A stretch of DNA of 12,778 nt, taken from the NCBI GenBank assembly GCA_040003205.1, contig JBDUDA010000066.1, positions 1 through 12,778 on the forward strand, in the 5' to 3' direction. Shown here in pieces: positions 1 to 6,119 of the stretch. Each line of letters starts with the position of its first letter. Position 1 is the first letter of the stretch. The notes beneath the pieces were generated by a model. The model had not been told where the DNA came from, searched no databases, and saw only the letters and a program-made list of their open reading frames with translations. Origin of the DNA: JALYIM01 sp040003205 (GTDB taxonomy: Bacteria > Acidobacteriota > Terriglobia > Terriglobales > Acidobacteriaceae). A program made the translations under genes and the position numbers.

Positions 1-2
1 CT

Positions 3-1637
3 GCCGCTTACGTTCTCCAGCAACATACCGACCGCCTCTCAGGAAACGAGCCGACGGCGAATCCTACTCGCATCCTCTCGGAGATCGTCGAAATTCAGAA
101 ATTAGCCGAGGCTCAAGCGCTTGGTGTTCGGGACACCTCTCAGATCATTGCAGGACGTTTACACAAAATAACCACTGCCACCGGCGTGGCCATCGGAATT
201 GTTGACGAAGACAAAATTCATTACCTGGCTGCGGTGGGAAACTCCTATTCTCTCGCCGACGCACGCATCCCCATCGAGAATAGCTTGTCGGCGGATTCGT
301 TGCGGAATGGCAAACTGGCTTTTGGTCTGCGCGATAGTCAAAATATTTTGAGATCATTTCCCCGTGGCAAGAATAACTCCGAATCTTTTATCTCGATCCC
401 GTTTCAACATCATGGCTCGATTGCGGGCGCGTTAGAACTAAAATTTGGCCAAGCCAGCGCCATTCCGGAGAGTGATATCTCCGCGGCACAGCTCATGGCT
501 GGGTTGATGAGCGATGCGATCGCGCGCTCAGATAGCAAACCAAGCCAGCTCGCACCTCAGGCATCCCAGCACGAAGCGCCTGAAACATCGGCGTTTGTCC
601 ATCCTGAAAGCGAGAATTTTCCAGGGGTCTCCCCGGAATCTTTCCTAAGGATCGGGGAGGAGCCGGACAATGCTGACTTTGTCTTTGATCCTCCAGCCGC
701 TTCGTTTCCAGCCGAGGGCACCGGCCTGGAGCAATCGCCAAAGGCGCCAGCGGACCAGCCCGCTATGGATCCTATCTGCCACAGTTGTGGGCATCATTTC
801 AGGGACGATGAATTTTTCTGTGGCACTTGCGGACTAACCCGCTTCGTAGCGGAATCCGCGACCGGCGGGCTGCAAAGTAAATGGGCGTCGCTCTGGTATT
901 TGCAGCGCACGCATCAAGCTTCAGAGTTAGGTAAAACCGGTAGCATCCGAAGCAAGTTGGGCGAGGACTATGAGGGTGAACCGAAGACGAGAGGCAGCGA
1001 GGGCGGATTCTTTGAAGAAACGATTCCCTCGGTGCCCGAGCCCGGTCTGTCTCTAGACTACCCGCAGCCGGATTGGTCTGTTAGTCCATACCCTGTATCC
1101 CAAGCCGCGCCCAGTGCTGCGGCGGCTGAAGCTATTCACGGCAACAGTCTTGATGCGGTATATGGACCGCCGGCAGAGGTGATCGCGTCCGCCGGGAATG
1201 GAAGTGGCTTTGATTCTTCTTATCTTCTCGACCAGCCGGATAGTGGCGGAATGGCGAACTTCTGGCAAGCTCACCGCTCAGAGGCCTACCTGGCGATTGC
1301 GGCAGTTTTCCTCATCGTCGCGCTGACCGGATGGGGAAAAACCTCGCTTGAAACGTCGAGTCCCGCGGCAACATCGGCGGCACGGCGCAAACATCCGCCC
1401 AAGCCAAAGCTCACTGCCTTCGAACAGCTTTTGGTTGGAGTCGGACTGGCGGAGCCTCCACCCGCGCCGGTTTACGAAGGCAATCCTGACACTCAAGTAT
1501 GGATCGACTTGCATACGGCTCTCTACTACTGTCCCGGCTCGGAACTTTTCGGAACTACCTCTCGAGGGCAGATGACCACGCAGCGCAGCGCGCAACTCGA
1601 CCAGTTTCAGCCCGCCGACCGCAAACCCTGCGATTAG
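3..1637 (+). CDS. GAF / zinc-ribbon / single-TM / YCPG-domain protein, 5' partial
   Basis: The frame is open from base 3 to the TAG at 1635-1637. The first candidate start, a GTG at 186, falls inside the GAF domain, so the gene begins left of the window. In order I see: a GAF-like domain (bases about 80-540) opening with an EIVEIQKLAEAQAL helix; a Pro/Ala/Ser-rich linker; a zinc ribbon of two CxxC pairs (bases 777-830, CHSC and CGTC); a long disordered stretch; one hydrophobic segment (about 1281-1334); and a compact C-terminal domain with VWIDLHTALYYCPG and a terminal CD. GAF domains bind small ligands or mediate dimerisation. The topology suggests a cytoplasmic sensor joined to a short external domain. 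The YCPG domain resembles C-terminal modules I associate with acidobacterial proteins, but its function is unknown to me. The architecture is well supported; the role is not. Confidence 0.85.
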   Translation, partial: AAYVLQQHTDRLSGNEPTANPTRILSEIVEIQKLAEAQALGVRDTSQIIAGRLHKITTATGVAIGIVDEDKIHYLAAVGNSYSLADARIPIENSLSADSLRNGKLAFGLRDSQNILRSFPRGKNNSESFISIPFQHHGSIAGALELKFGQASAIPESDISAAQLMAGLMSDAIARSDSKPSQLAPQASQHEAPETSAFVHPESENFPGVSPESFLRIGEEPDNADFVFDPPAASFPAEGTGLEQSPKAPADQPAMDPICHSCGHHFRDDEFFCGTCGLTRFVAESATGGLQSKWASLWYLQRTHQASELGKTGSIRSKLGEDYEGEPKTRGSEGGFFEETIPSVPEPGLSLDYPQPDWSVSPYPVSQAAPSAAAAEAIHGNSLDAVYGPPAEVIASAGNGSGFDSSYLLDQPDSGGMANFWQAHRSEAYLAIAAVFLIVALTGWGKTSLETSSPAATSAARRKHPPKPKLTAFEQLLVGVGLAEPPPAPVYEGNPDTQVWIDLHTALYYCPGSELFGTTSRGQMTTQRSAQLDQFQPADRKPCD

Positions 1638-1673
1638 AGGTTAAAACTTATTTATTGAAAAATATTGTTTCAT

Positions 1674-1715
1674 GGTCTGGAATTTCGCGCGCGAGATTTC
1701 TCGGCAGACCTTTTT
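1674..1715 (+). terminator. Intrinsic terminator after the GAF/zinc-ribbon gene
   Basis: GGTCTG (1674-1679) pairs with CAGACC (1705-1710), which is followed at once by TTTTT (1711-1715). The interior holds a second near-palindrome centred on TCGCGCGCGA (1685-1694), so the arm can be longer than the outer six pairs. It starts 37 nt after the stop codon, in the right orientation for the upstream gene. Confidence 0.75.
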
Positions 1716-1821
1716 AAGTGAATTCCAGAGGGATCATAGTTCGCCTGCAATAAAGCGATCGTAGCGAGGGATGAACGGGCGCGACAGACTGGCGGCCAGC
1801 AATTTCCCAGGGTTGTTTTTG

Positions 1822-1913
1822 AACGCCGTAGCGTTGGGTGGCTCAGTGTGTATGGGTGGCGCAGTGCTTCAGCACTGCGAAATTTTTTGGCTTTGATTGG
1901 CGGCTTCAGCCGC
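1822..1913. repeat. Cluster of three short hairpins, REP-like intergenic repeat
   Basis: Three perfect stem-loops lie in 92 bases: AACGC-CGTA-GCGTT (1822-1835), GCAGTGC-TTCA-GCACTGC (1861-1878) and GCGGC-TTCA-GCCGC (1900-1913). The last two share the TTCA loop although their stems differ. The middle one is followed by a T6 run (1883-1888) and could act as a back-up + strand terminator. The order and loop type match short intergenic repeats I recall from acidobacterial genomes. That they form a multi-copy family here is inference, since only one copy lies in the window. Confidence 0.6.
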
Positions 1914-1944
1914 TGAGGGTAACGGAAAGAAAGAATTAAAAAGA

Positions 1945-1974
1945 AAACAGGTCCCGCGAGAGCAAAACCTGTTT
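1945..1974 (-). terminator. Terminator of the LuxR-type pair
   Basis: AAACAGGT (1945-1952) and ACCTGTTT (1967-1974) form a perfect 8-bp stem with a 14-nt loop. Read on the minus strand, it starts 10 nt after the stop of the second LuxR gene and continues into a T-rich run (TTTCTTTTTAATTC). The large loop is the only weakness. Confidence 0.6.
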
Positions 1975-1983
1975 CAAAAAATC

Positions 1984-2214
1984 TTAAGCGTAAGAATTTT
2001 CGTGCCGCCGAGCCTCATACCAAAGCGCGAGTTCTACCCGGTTCCACAGTCCGAGCTTGTCGTAAATAACTCTTAGATAGTTTTTGACGACGTGTTCTGT
2101 GGTTCCGATGGAATTCGCGATGTCGCGGTTCTTAAGCCCTTGGGCGACGAGTTCAATGACGCGCTGTTCTCTGTCGTTGGTGTTGCGTTTTCCGTAGCGT
2201 TCCCCTCCGAACAT
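1984..2214 (-). CDS. Solitary LuxR/GerE-type HTH protein (second of an overlapping pair)
   Basis: A 76-residue protein that is almost entirely a GerE/LuxR helix-turn-helix (residues about 12-72): NDREQRVIELVAQGL, the turn NRDIANSIGTTEHVVKNYL as recognition region, then IYDKLGLWNRVELALW. It has no receiver or ligand domain, so any signal input must come from a partner, its level or its binding site. The ATG at 2214 is preceded by GGAGG (2220-2224 on the minus strand) at 5-nt spacing, one of the best ribosome sites in the window, which supports independent initiation. The first 142 nt lie inside the 3' part of the upstream HTH gene in another frame, suggesting translational coupling. The DNA-binding role is well supported; targets are unknown. 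Confidence 0.85.
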   Translation of the reverse strand: MFGGERYGKRNTNDREQRVIELVAQGLKNRDIANSIGTTEHVVKNYLRVIYDKLGLWNRVELALWYEARRHENSYA

Positions 2215-2423
2215 AGCTGCCTCCGATATAAAAGTGTGGCGAGTTTTACTCGCTTGATCCCGCTGGTGATTCCAAACCGGAGGAATAAGCGATTGAAGTG
2301 CGCTTTGACTGTGCGCCTGGCAATTTTCAGTTGCTTTCCGATTTCGTCGTTATCGCAGCCCTGAAGCAGCAGATCAGCAATTTGCCGCTCGCGTGGGGCC
2401 AATCGAACCGACTTCTCCTGCAT
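2073..2423 (-). CDS. Solitary LuxR/GerE-type HTH protein (first of an overlapping pair)
   Basis: I start this at the ATG at 2423 (MQEKSVRL), which has GGGGGA at 5-nt spacing (2429-2434). The frame stays open further upstream, but that would translate the dyad and promoter region. The 116-residue product has a LuxR-type HTH at residues about 8-70: LAPRERQIADLLLQGCDNDE, then IARRTVKAHFNRLFLRFGI and KLATLLYRR. The last 45 or so residues are a Ser/Thr/Asn-rich tail written over the next gene's HTH in another frame, so the tail is probably constrained by the neighbour more than by its own function. There is no sensory domain. It is probably co-transcribed with the following HTH gene, and the two proteins may act as partners. 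Confidence 0.8.
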   Translation of the reverse strand: MQEKSVRLAPRERQIADLLLQGCDNDEIGKQLKIARRTVKAHFNRLFLRFGITSGIKRVKLATLLYRRQLCSEGNATENATPTTENSASLNSSPKGLRTATSRIPSEPQNTSSKTI

Positions 2424-2458
2424 TAAAATCCCCCAAGTGACTTTTCGACTGGTGCTTA

Positions 2459-2482
2459 GTCTTAGCGTTGCTATTCTAAGAC
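2459..2482 (-). promoter_or_regulatory. 24-nt dyad overlapping a -10-like box upstream of the LuxR pair
   Basis: GTCTTAG (2459-2465) and CTAAGAC (2476-2482) form a perfect 7-bp inverted repeat with a 10-nt spacer, 36 nt upstream of the first LuxR start. On the minus strand it covers TAGAAT (2473-2478), a 5/6 match to a sigma-70 -10 box; no good -35 is seen at 16-18 nt. Size and symmetry fit the site of a dimeric LuxR-type protein. Autoregulation is inference. Confidence 0.45.
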
Positions 2483-2644
2483 CCAGAAATACTGACCTTT
2501 TTTGAAGTCTCCCAAAATTCATAGCACTCACGATGCCATTTTGAGACGGTTTTCAGAGGTTTATGCCAATCTCTTTTTCCACAGGATGGTTGAATGAAGT
2601 TAAAATCCTCCCTAACGCCGTGATCCCAGCCACCAACTGGCGGA

Positions 2645-2700
2645 ACGTACGATTGACGAGTACGTCATTTTTCTTGAATTTTGGCCCAAATCGGGCCAAA
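2645..2700. repeat. Two adjacent inverted repeats
   Basis: ACGTAC (2645-2650) pairs with GTACGT (2660-2665), and TTTGGCCC (2680-2687) pairs with GGGCCAAA (2693-2700) around a 5-nt loop. The second is a strong hairpin with no T-run on either side, so an RNA structure or a protein site is more likely than a terminator. Confidence 0.45.
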
Positions 2701-2769
2701 CACAACGAAAATGCCTGCGGGAGCCCTCATTCGAGGGGAGTGTTGGGAGAGTATTTGGAGACGTAGAAG

Positions 2770-2807
2770 GTCGGGATGCTGCCGGGAGTTCGGCTGCAAG
2801 CGCCGAC
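2770..2807. other. Long imperfect hairpin in the spacer
   Basis: GTCGG (2770-2774) with CCGAC (2803-2807), GCT (2778-2780) with AGC (2799-2801), and GCCG (2781-2784) with CGGC (2791-2794) stack into a 12-pair stem with small internal loops and a 6-nt terminal loop. No T-run follows on either strand. It could belong to a leader or small RNA; function unassigned. Confidence 0.35.
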
Positions 2808-2985
2808 ATCACGTCAGAGTTTTTCTTGACAGCTGTTGAAAACCTAGCTTCTTAGGGGATACACCTTAGGTCAAAAATGCGCACATACGGTAAATTCGCA
2901 GGAATAATTACACGAAGGTACATGGTGTCTCACTTGGTTTATCCCTTTGTGACGGCTTTTTGAACGTAGATTGTCGTGATTTGCC

Positions 2986-3753
2986 ATGAAATTGTCGGTT
3001 GTTATACCGGTTTATAACGAGCGAACGACCCTCACTATGGTCGTCGAGCGGGTGCTGGGTGTTCCGCTCTCGGTTGAGGTCTTGTGCGTTGACGATGGGT
3101 CGACCGACGGCAGCGTGGATATTCTAAGAGACTTGCAGAACCAATATCCCGCGTTGCGGGTGTTTTTACAGCCCCGAAACATGGGCAAGGGGGCCGCCTT
3201 ACGGCGTGGAATTCAGCACGCGACCGGCGATTTCGTAATTATTCAGGACGCGGATCTAGAATACGATCCGGCGGATTATCCTGGACTGCTGGAGCCCTTA
3301 ATTCAAAACAAAGCTGATGTCGTTTATGGGTCGCGTTTTCTGGGAAGCCGTCCTCACCGCGTGCTCTATTTTTGGCATTCGGTTGGAAACCGCGCTCTTA
3401 CGTTGCTGTCCAACTGCTTGACCAACATAAACCTGAGCGACATGGAAACCTGCTACAAAGTGTTTCGCCGAGAAGTCATTCAGTCGATAAATATTCAGGA
3501 AGACCGCTTCGGATTTGAACCCGAGATTACGGTAAAGATTGCCAAGCGCAAGCTGCGAATTTACGAAGTCGGAATCAGCTATTGGGGACGCACCTACGAA
3601 GAAGGCAAAAAAATTGGGTGGAAGGATGGTTTTCGCGCGCTGTGGTGTCTGCTCAAATACGCGATCCTGGAACCCGCTGTGGCAGTGCCGATTTCAGTTC
3701 CTGCGACTCTTCCTGCTCACGACGCGAATACTGAAGACACAATCGCGCGCTAG
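2986..3753 (+). CDS. Family 2 glycosyltransferase (polyprenyl-phosphate sugar transferase type)
   Basis: A 255-residue GT-A glycosyltransferase. It opens directly with the nucleotide-binding strand (LSVVIPVYNE, residues 3-12), then DDGSTDG (36-42), NMGKGAALRRG (65-75) and the metal/nucleotide-binding DADLEYDP (88-95); VYGSRF (113-118) and DMETCYKVFR (152-161) follow. The pattern is that of dolichol/undecaprenyl-phosphate mannose or glucose synthase-like enzymes, which load a sugar from a nucleotide donor onto a membrane lipid. It lacks the C-terminal membrane helices of ArnC-type proteins, so it is probably peripheral on the inner face of the cytoplasmic membrane. Donor and acceptor cannot be read from sequence. 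No Shine-Dalgarno site precedes the ATG. It converges on the DUF218 gene 12 nt away, and a nucleotide-sugar dehydrogenase nearby supports a polysaccharide role. Confidence 0.9.
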   Translation: MKLSVVIPVYNERTTLTMVVERVLGVPLSVEVLCVDDGSTDGSVDILRDLQNQYPALRVFLQPRNMGKGAALRRGIQHATGDFVIIQDADLEYDPADYPGLLEPLIQNKADVVYGSRFLGSRPHRVLYFWHSVGNRALTLLSNCLTNINLSDMETCYKVFRREVIQSINIQEDRFGFEPEITVKIAKRKLRIYEVGISYWGRTYEEGKKIGWKDGFRALWCLLKYAILEPAVAVPISVPATLPAHDANTEDTIAR

Positions 3754-3765
3754 TCACACTGTGGA

Positions 3766-4350
3766 CTATCGCCAGCGGTCGACCAGATCCCACCATAGCA
3801 ATCGCAGCCATTCATCCAGATTGGTCTTTGCCCATTCGCGCCGAGCCCACCAATGCGTGGAAAAGCGTCTGCTATCGAAGGCTGCTGCCACGCTGAAATT
3901 GATGGCCGGCGCTTCCTTGTTGAAGATACTCAGCGCTCTTCTTGTGTGGAATTCAGAGGTTACAAGCAGCACTCGCCGCACCGGAGTACCTTGTAGACAA
4001 TTTTTAACATCGTTAACTTCAGCCTTGGTGGAAAGTCCGAAAACCGGGCAAATGCTGATCGAATCTTTGCGCGGAAATTGATCTTTGTAGTCTTTTGCCA
4101 GCTCGGTTTCGCGATGGCCGTAAATTTGGTCTTCAGCGGGGACATCCAGGATGATCCGCGGGGCGTAGTTATGATTAAGCAGGTCAAGGCCTCTCAGCGG
4201 GCGGCTCTCGGCTTCCCCCGCGAGCACCACGATGACGTCCGCCTGAGCGGGCCGGTTCACGACCAGAAAACTGCCTGAGGTCGCGAGCAGGGCGATCATG
4301 ATCGCGGTGAGCACCAGCGTGATTTTGAATAGTTTCTTACGCATCAGCAT
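3766..4350 (-). CDS. DUF218 / YdcF-ElyC-SanA-like membrane protein
   Basis: 194 residues: a short positive N-terminus (MLMRKK), one hydrophobic anchor (about 8-30), and a DUF218 domain with ADVIVVLAGEAESRPLRG, the STKAEV turn and LLVTSEFHTRRAL near the C-terminal end. SanA and ElyC, the best-known relatives, affect envelope integrity and lipid-carrier or peptidoglycan metabolism in enterobacteria; the chemistry is unsettled. The anchor and fold place the domain outside the cytoplasmic membrane. A second ATG at 4344 is an equally possible start, and neither has a clear ribosome site. The gene runs against its polysaccharide neighbours, so it has its own promoter, probably within 4351-4519, shared back to back with the dehydrogenase. 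Family assignment is firm; role is inferred from context. Confidence 0.85.
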   Translation of the reverse strand: MLMRKKLFKITLVLTAIMIALLATSGSFLVVNRPAQADVIVVLAGEAESRPLRGLDLLNHNYAPRIILDVPAEDQIYGHRETELAKDYKDQFPRKDSISICPVFGLSTKAEVNDVKNCLQGTPVRRVLLVTSEFHTRRALSIFNKEAPAINFSVAAAFDSRRFSTHWWARREWAKTNLDEWLRLLWWDLVDRWR

Positions 4351-4382
4351 GGTCTTGTTTGGCCGCAGCTAACCCTTTGAAA

Positions 4383-4485
4383 GGGCCAGTGGCCCCGATT
4401 ACGTAAGTACCCATCGGTGCTCTGTATCGGGTTACCGAAACGTGCAAACCTTACAAAGCTGATTGACCGGCAAAAACTAAGGCAC
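4383..4485 (+). promoter_or_regulatory. Structured leader upstream of the nucleotide-sugar dehydrogenase
   Basis: The 169-nt divergent spacer holds GGGCC-AGT-GGCCC (4383-4395), CCCGAT (4394-4399) that can pair either with ATCGG (4413-4417) or with ATCGGG (4426-4431), and an outer stem GTG/CAC plus CCTT/AAGG (4442-4452 with 4479-4485). Two exclusive pairings for one strand resemble an attenuator or riboswitch-like leader. The repeated ATCGG could equally be a protein site. No known riboswitch class fits. Confidence 0.35.
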
Positions 4486-4519
4486 TAAAATTCAACTTCG
4501 ATCCAGTCCCTTATCCATT

Positions 4520-5878
4520 ATGAGCATTCAATCACTTCCCGCCACCGCATTCGCTGAATTAAAAAGTAAGATCGATTCCCATCAGGCCCGCGTGGCAGTG
4601 ATCGGTTTAGGGTATGTCGGCCTGCCTTTGTCACTGCTTTATGTAGAGCAGAAGTTTCCCGTAACTGGTTTCGACATTGATGCGAAAAAAGTCTCGTCCC
4701 TCATGGCGGGGAACTCTTACATTTTCCGCATCCCCGCGACTGAGATACAGCAGGCGCGCGCTCAAGGCTTTGAGGCGACGTCCGATTACTCCCGCCTCAC
4801 CGACATGGATGCGATCATCATCTGCGTCCCAACCCCGTTAAATGAATATCACGAGCCAGACCTCAGTTACATAACGGACACGGCAAAATCCATCGCACCG
4901 TATTTGCGGGCAGGGCATCTGGTGATACTCGAGAGCACAACTTATCCCGGGACGACCGAAGAAGTGCTGGTTCCGATCCTCGAAAAGGGCAACAGATCAG
5001 CTCTCACTGCGGCCCGCGCCGATCAGCCGGATGCGAATTCTTTTTATGTGGCATTCTCGCCCGAGCGGGAGGATCCCGGGAATCAAACAGTGGCTCGACG
5101 CGACATTCCAAAAGTAGTGGGTGGCTTGGACAAGCGCGCCTCTGATTTATCGGCGGGACTCTACGGCGCAATCTTTAACCGTGTGGTTCCGGTCTCGTCT
5201 CCGGCAGCGGCGGAGATGACCAAGCTGCTGGAAAATATCTATCGCTGCGTCAATATCGCGCTGGTGAACGAACTTAAGCTTCTCTCGCTTCGCATGGGAT
5301 TGGACATATGGGAAATTATTGACGCGGCCGCTACCAAGCCCTTCGGTTTCCATCCCTTTTATCCTGGACCGGGATTGGGAGGCCATTGCATACCAGTGGA
5401 TCCTTTCTATCTCTCCTGGAAGGCAAAGGAATGGGACTTCCGAACTCGCTTCATCGAACTGGCGGGCGAGATCAATACCAACATGCCCTACCACGTGTTG
5501 GAGTCGGTCGGGAAGGCTCTGAATCAATCCAAGAAAGCGGTAAATGGTGCCAAGATTCTGGTATTGGGCCTGGCTTACAAGAGAGACATTGACGACCTTC
5601 GGGAATCGCCGTCTTTAACCATCATCGAATTGCTGCAAAAAGAAGGCGCGCTGGTCAGCTACAACGATCCGTATTTTCCTACCGTCGGAAAAGGCCGAAA
5701 ATACGATCTGCATATGAAATGCACGCCTCTTGATAATCTTGGGCAGTACGACTGTGTACTGATCGTGACCGACCACTCCGATTACGACTACGCGAAAATT
5801 GTGCAGGAATCGCAACTGGTGGTGGACTCTCGAAACGCGACTCGCGGAATCAAGAGCACGAAAATAGTCCATTGTTAG
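4520..5878 (+). CDS. wbpA: Nucleotide-sugar 6-dehydrogenase, WbpA-like (probable UDP-GlcNAc/UDP-hexose dehydrogenase)
   Basis: 452 residues, normal for the UDP-glucose/UDP-ManNAc dehydrogenase family. The NAD-binding Rossmann motif is GLGYVG (29-34); CVPTPL and the ESTTYPGTT segment follow; the central helix carries AEMTKLLENIYRCVNIALVN; and the catalytic cysteine is Cys290 in GLGGHCIPVDPFYLSWKAKE. The C-terminal UDP-binding domain has VLGLAYKRDIDDLRESPS. These enzymes oxidise the C6 alcohol of a UDP-sugar to the acid with two NAD+, giving uronic acids for capsule, O-antigen or exopolysaccharide. The PGPGLGGHCIPVDPFYLSWKA stretch looks most like Pseudomonas WbpA (UDP-GlcNAc dehydrogenase); substrate remains an inference. 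The ATG lacks a ribosome site. The gene follows a structured leader and has a glycosyltransferase and DUF218 gene nearby. Confidence 0.9.
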   Translation: MSIQSLPATAFAELKSKIDSHQARVAVIGLGYVGLPLSLLYVEQKFPVTGFDIDAKKVSSLMAGNSYIFRIPATEIQQARAQGFEATSDYSRLTDMDAIIICVPTPLNEYHEPDLSYITDTAKSIAPYLRAGHLVILESTTYPGTTEEVLVPILEKGNRSALTAARADQPDANSFYVAFSPEREDPGNQTVARRDIPKVVGGLDKRASDLSAGLYGAIFNRVVPVSSPAAAEMTKLLENIYRCVNIALVNELKLLSLRMGLDIWEIIDAAATKPFGFHPFYPGPGLGGHCIPVDPFYLSWKAKEWDFRTRFIELAGEINTNMPYHVLESVGKALNQSKKAVNGAKILVLGLAYKRDIDDLRESPSLTIIELLQKEGALVSYNDPYFPTVGKGRKYDLHMKCTPLDNLGQYDCVLIVTDHSDYDYAKIVQESQLVVDSRNATRGIKSTKIVHC

Positions 5879-6020
5879 GAAGCAATTGACTCGCATGAGG
5901 TAAGCATTAGCCGGGTTGCCTCCGCTCTAAATATCCTGGTTTTCCACTTCCATGCTGTTCGCCCTTTGATAGACTTTTAATAACCGGGCCGCGCTGCAAG
6001 CGGGCCGAAATATTTCCCAG

Positions 6021-6037
6021 TTGGCCATTGCCGTGCA
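6021..6037 (+). promoter_or_regulatory. Sigma-54-like -24/-12 element upstream of tonB
   Basis: TTGGCCATTGCCGTGCA places GG (6023-6024) and GC (6035-6036) exactly 12 nt apart as in the sigma-54 consensus, with TTGGC and TGCA ends conserved and the middle divergent. It lies about 80 nt before the TonB start. A TATACT (6041-6046) just downstream could instead be a sigma-70 -10, although no good -35 is seen. Confidence 0.4.
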
Positions 6038-6119
6038 TCCTATACTTTGTAGTTCGTGTTAACTCGCGGCTGTGAGCCAGAAGCACGCGTAAGCTTGCTG
6101 CCCGGCAACTGGTAGGCGT

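Larger units (their letters stand above)
1638..1983. other. Gene-free stretch with hairpins
   Basis: No credible coding sequence. It holds the terminator of the GAF gene, a cluster of three small hairpins (1822-1913) and the terminator of the minus-strand LuxR pair (1945-1974), each listed separately. The first 60 bases are AT-rich; the middle is mixed and otherwise featureless. Confidence 0.7.
2424..2985. other. Gene-free, hairpin-rich divergent spacer
   Basis: This spacer of about 560 nt separates the divergent LuxR pair and glycosyltransferase. The open frames in it (2563-2766 +, 2612-2812 -) lack a ribosome site and any recognisable domain, so I leave them out. It holds the LuxR-side dyad, hairpins at 2645-2665, 2680-2700 and 2770-2807, and a TTGACA (2826-2831) that could be a -35 box for the glycosyltransferase, although no convincing -10 lies 16-18 nt further on. 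A short non-coding RNA is possible but not shown. Confidence 0.55.

Noticed and set aside
1984..2423. The two HTH frames as one gene broken by a frameshift
   Set aside because: Each frame holds a complete HTH domain, and the second has its own strong ribosome site.
2563..2812. Open frames on both strands in the spacer
   Set aside because: No ribosome site, no recognisable domain, unusual composition; inverted repeats fill the same bases.
2826..2831. TTGACA as a full sigma-70 promoter for the glycosyltransferase
   Set aside because: No acceptable -10 box 16-18 nt downstream; kept only as a possible -35.
3539..4081. 180-codon + strand frame across the glycosyltransferase end and DUF218 gene
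   Set aside because: Overlaps two well-supported genes; composition is that of an out-of-frame translation.
4383..4445. Resemblance to a cyclic-di-GMP-I (GEMM) riboswitch: GGGTTACCGA and GCAAACC words
   Set aside because: The words occur in the wrong order and the GCAAAGCC core and tetraloop-receptor arms are missing.
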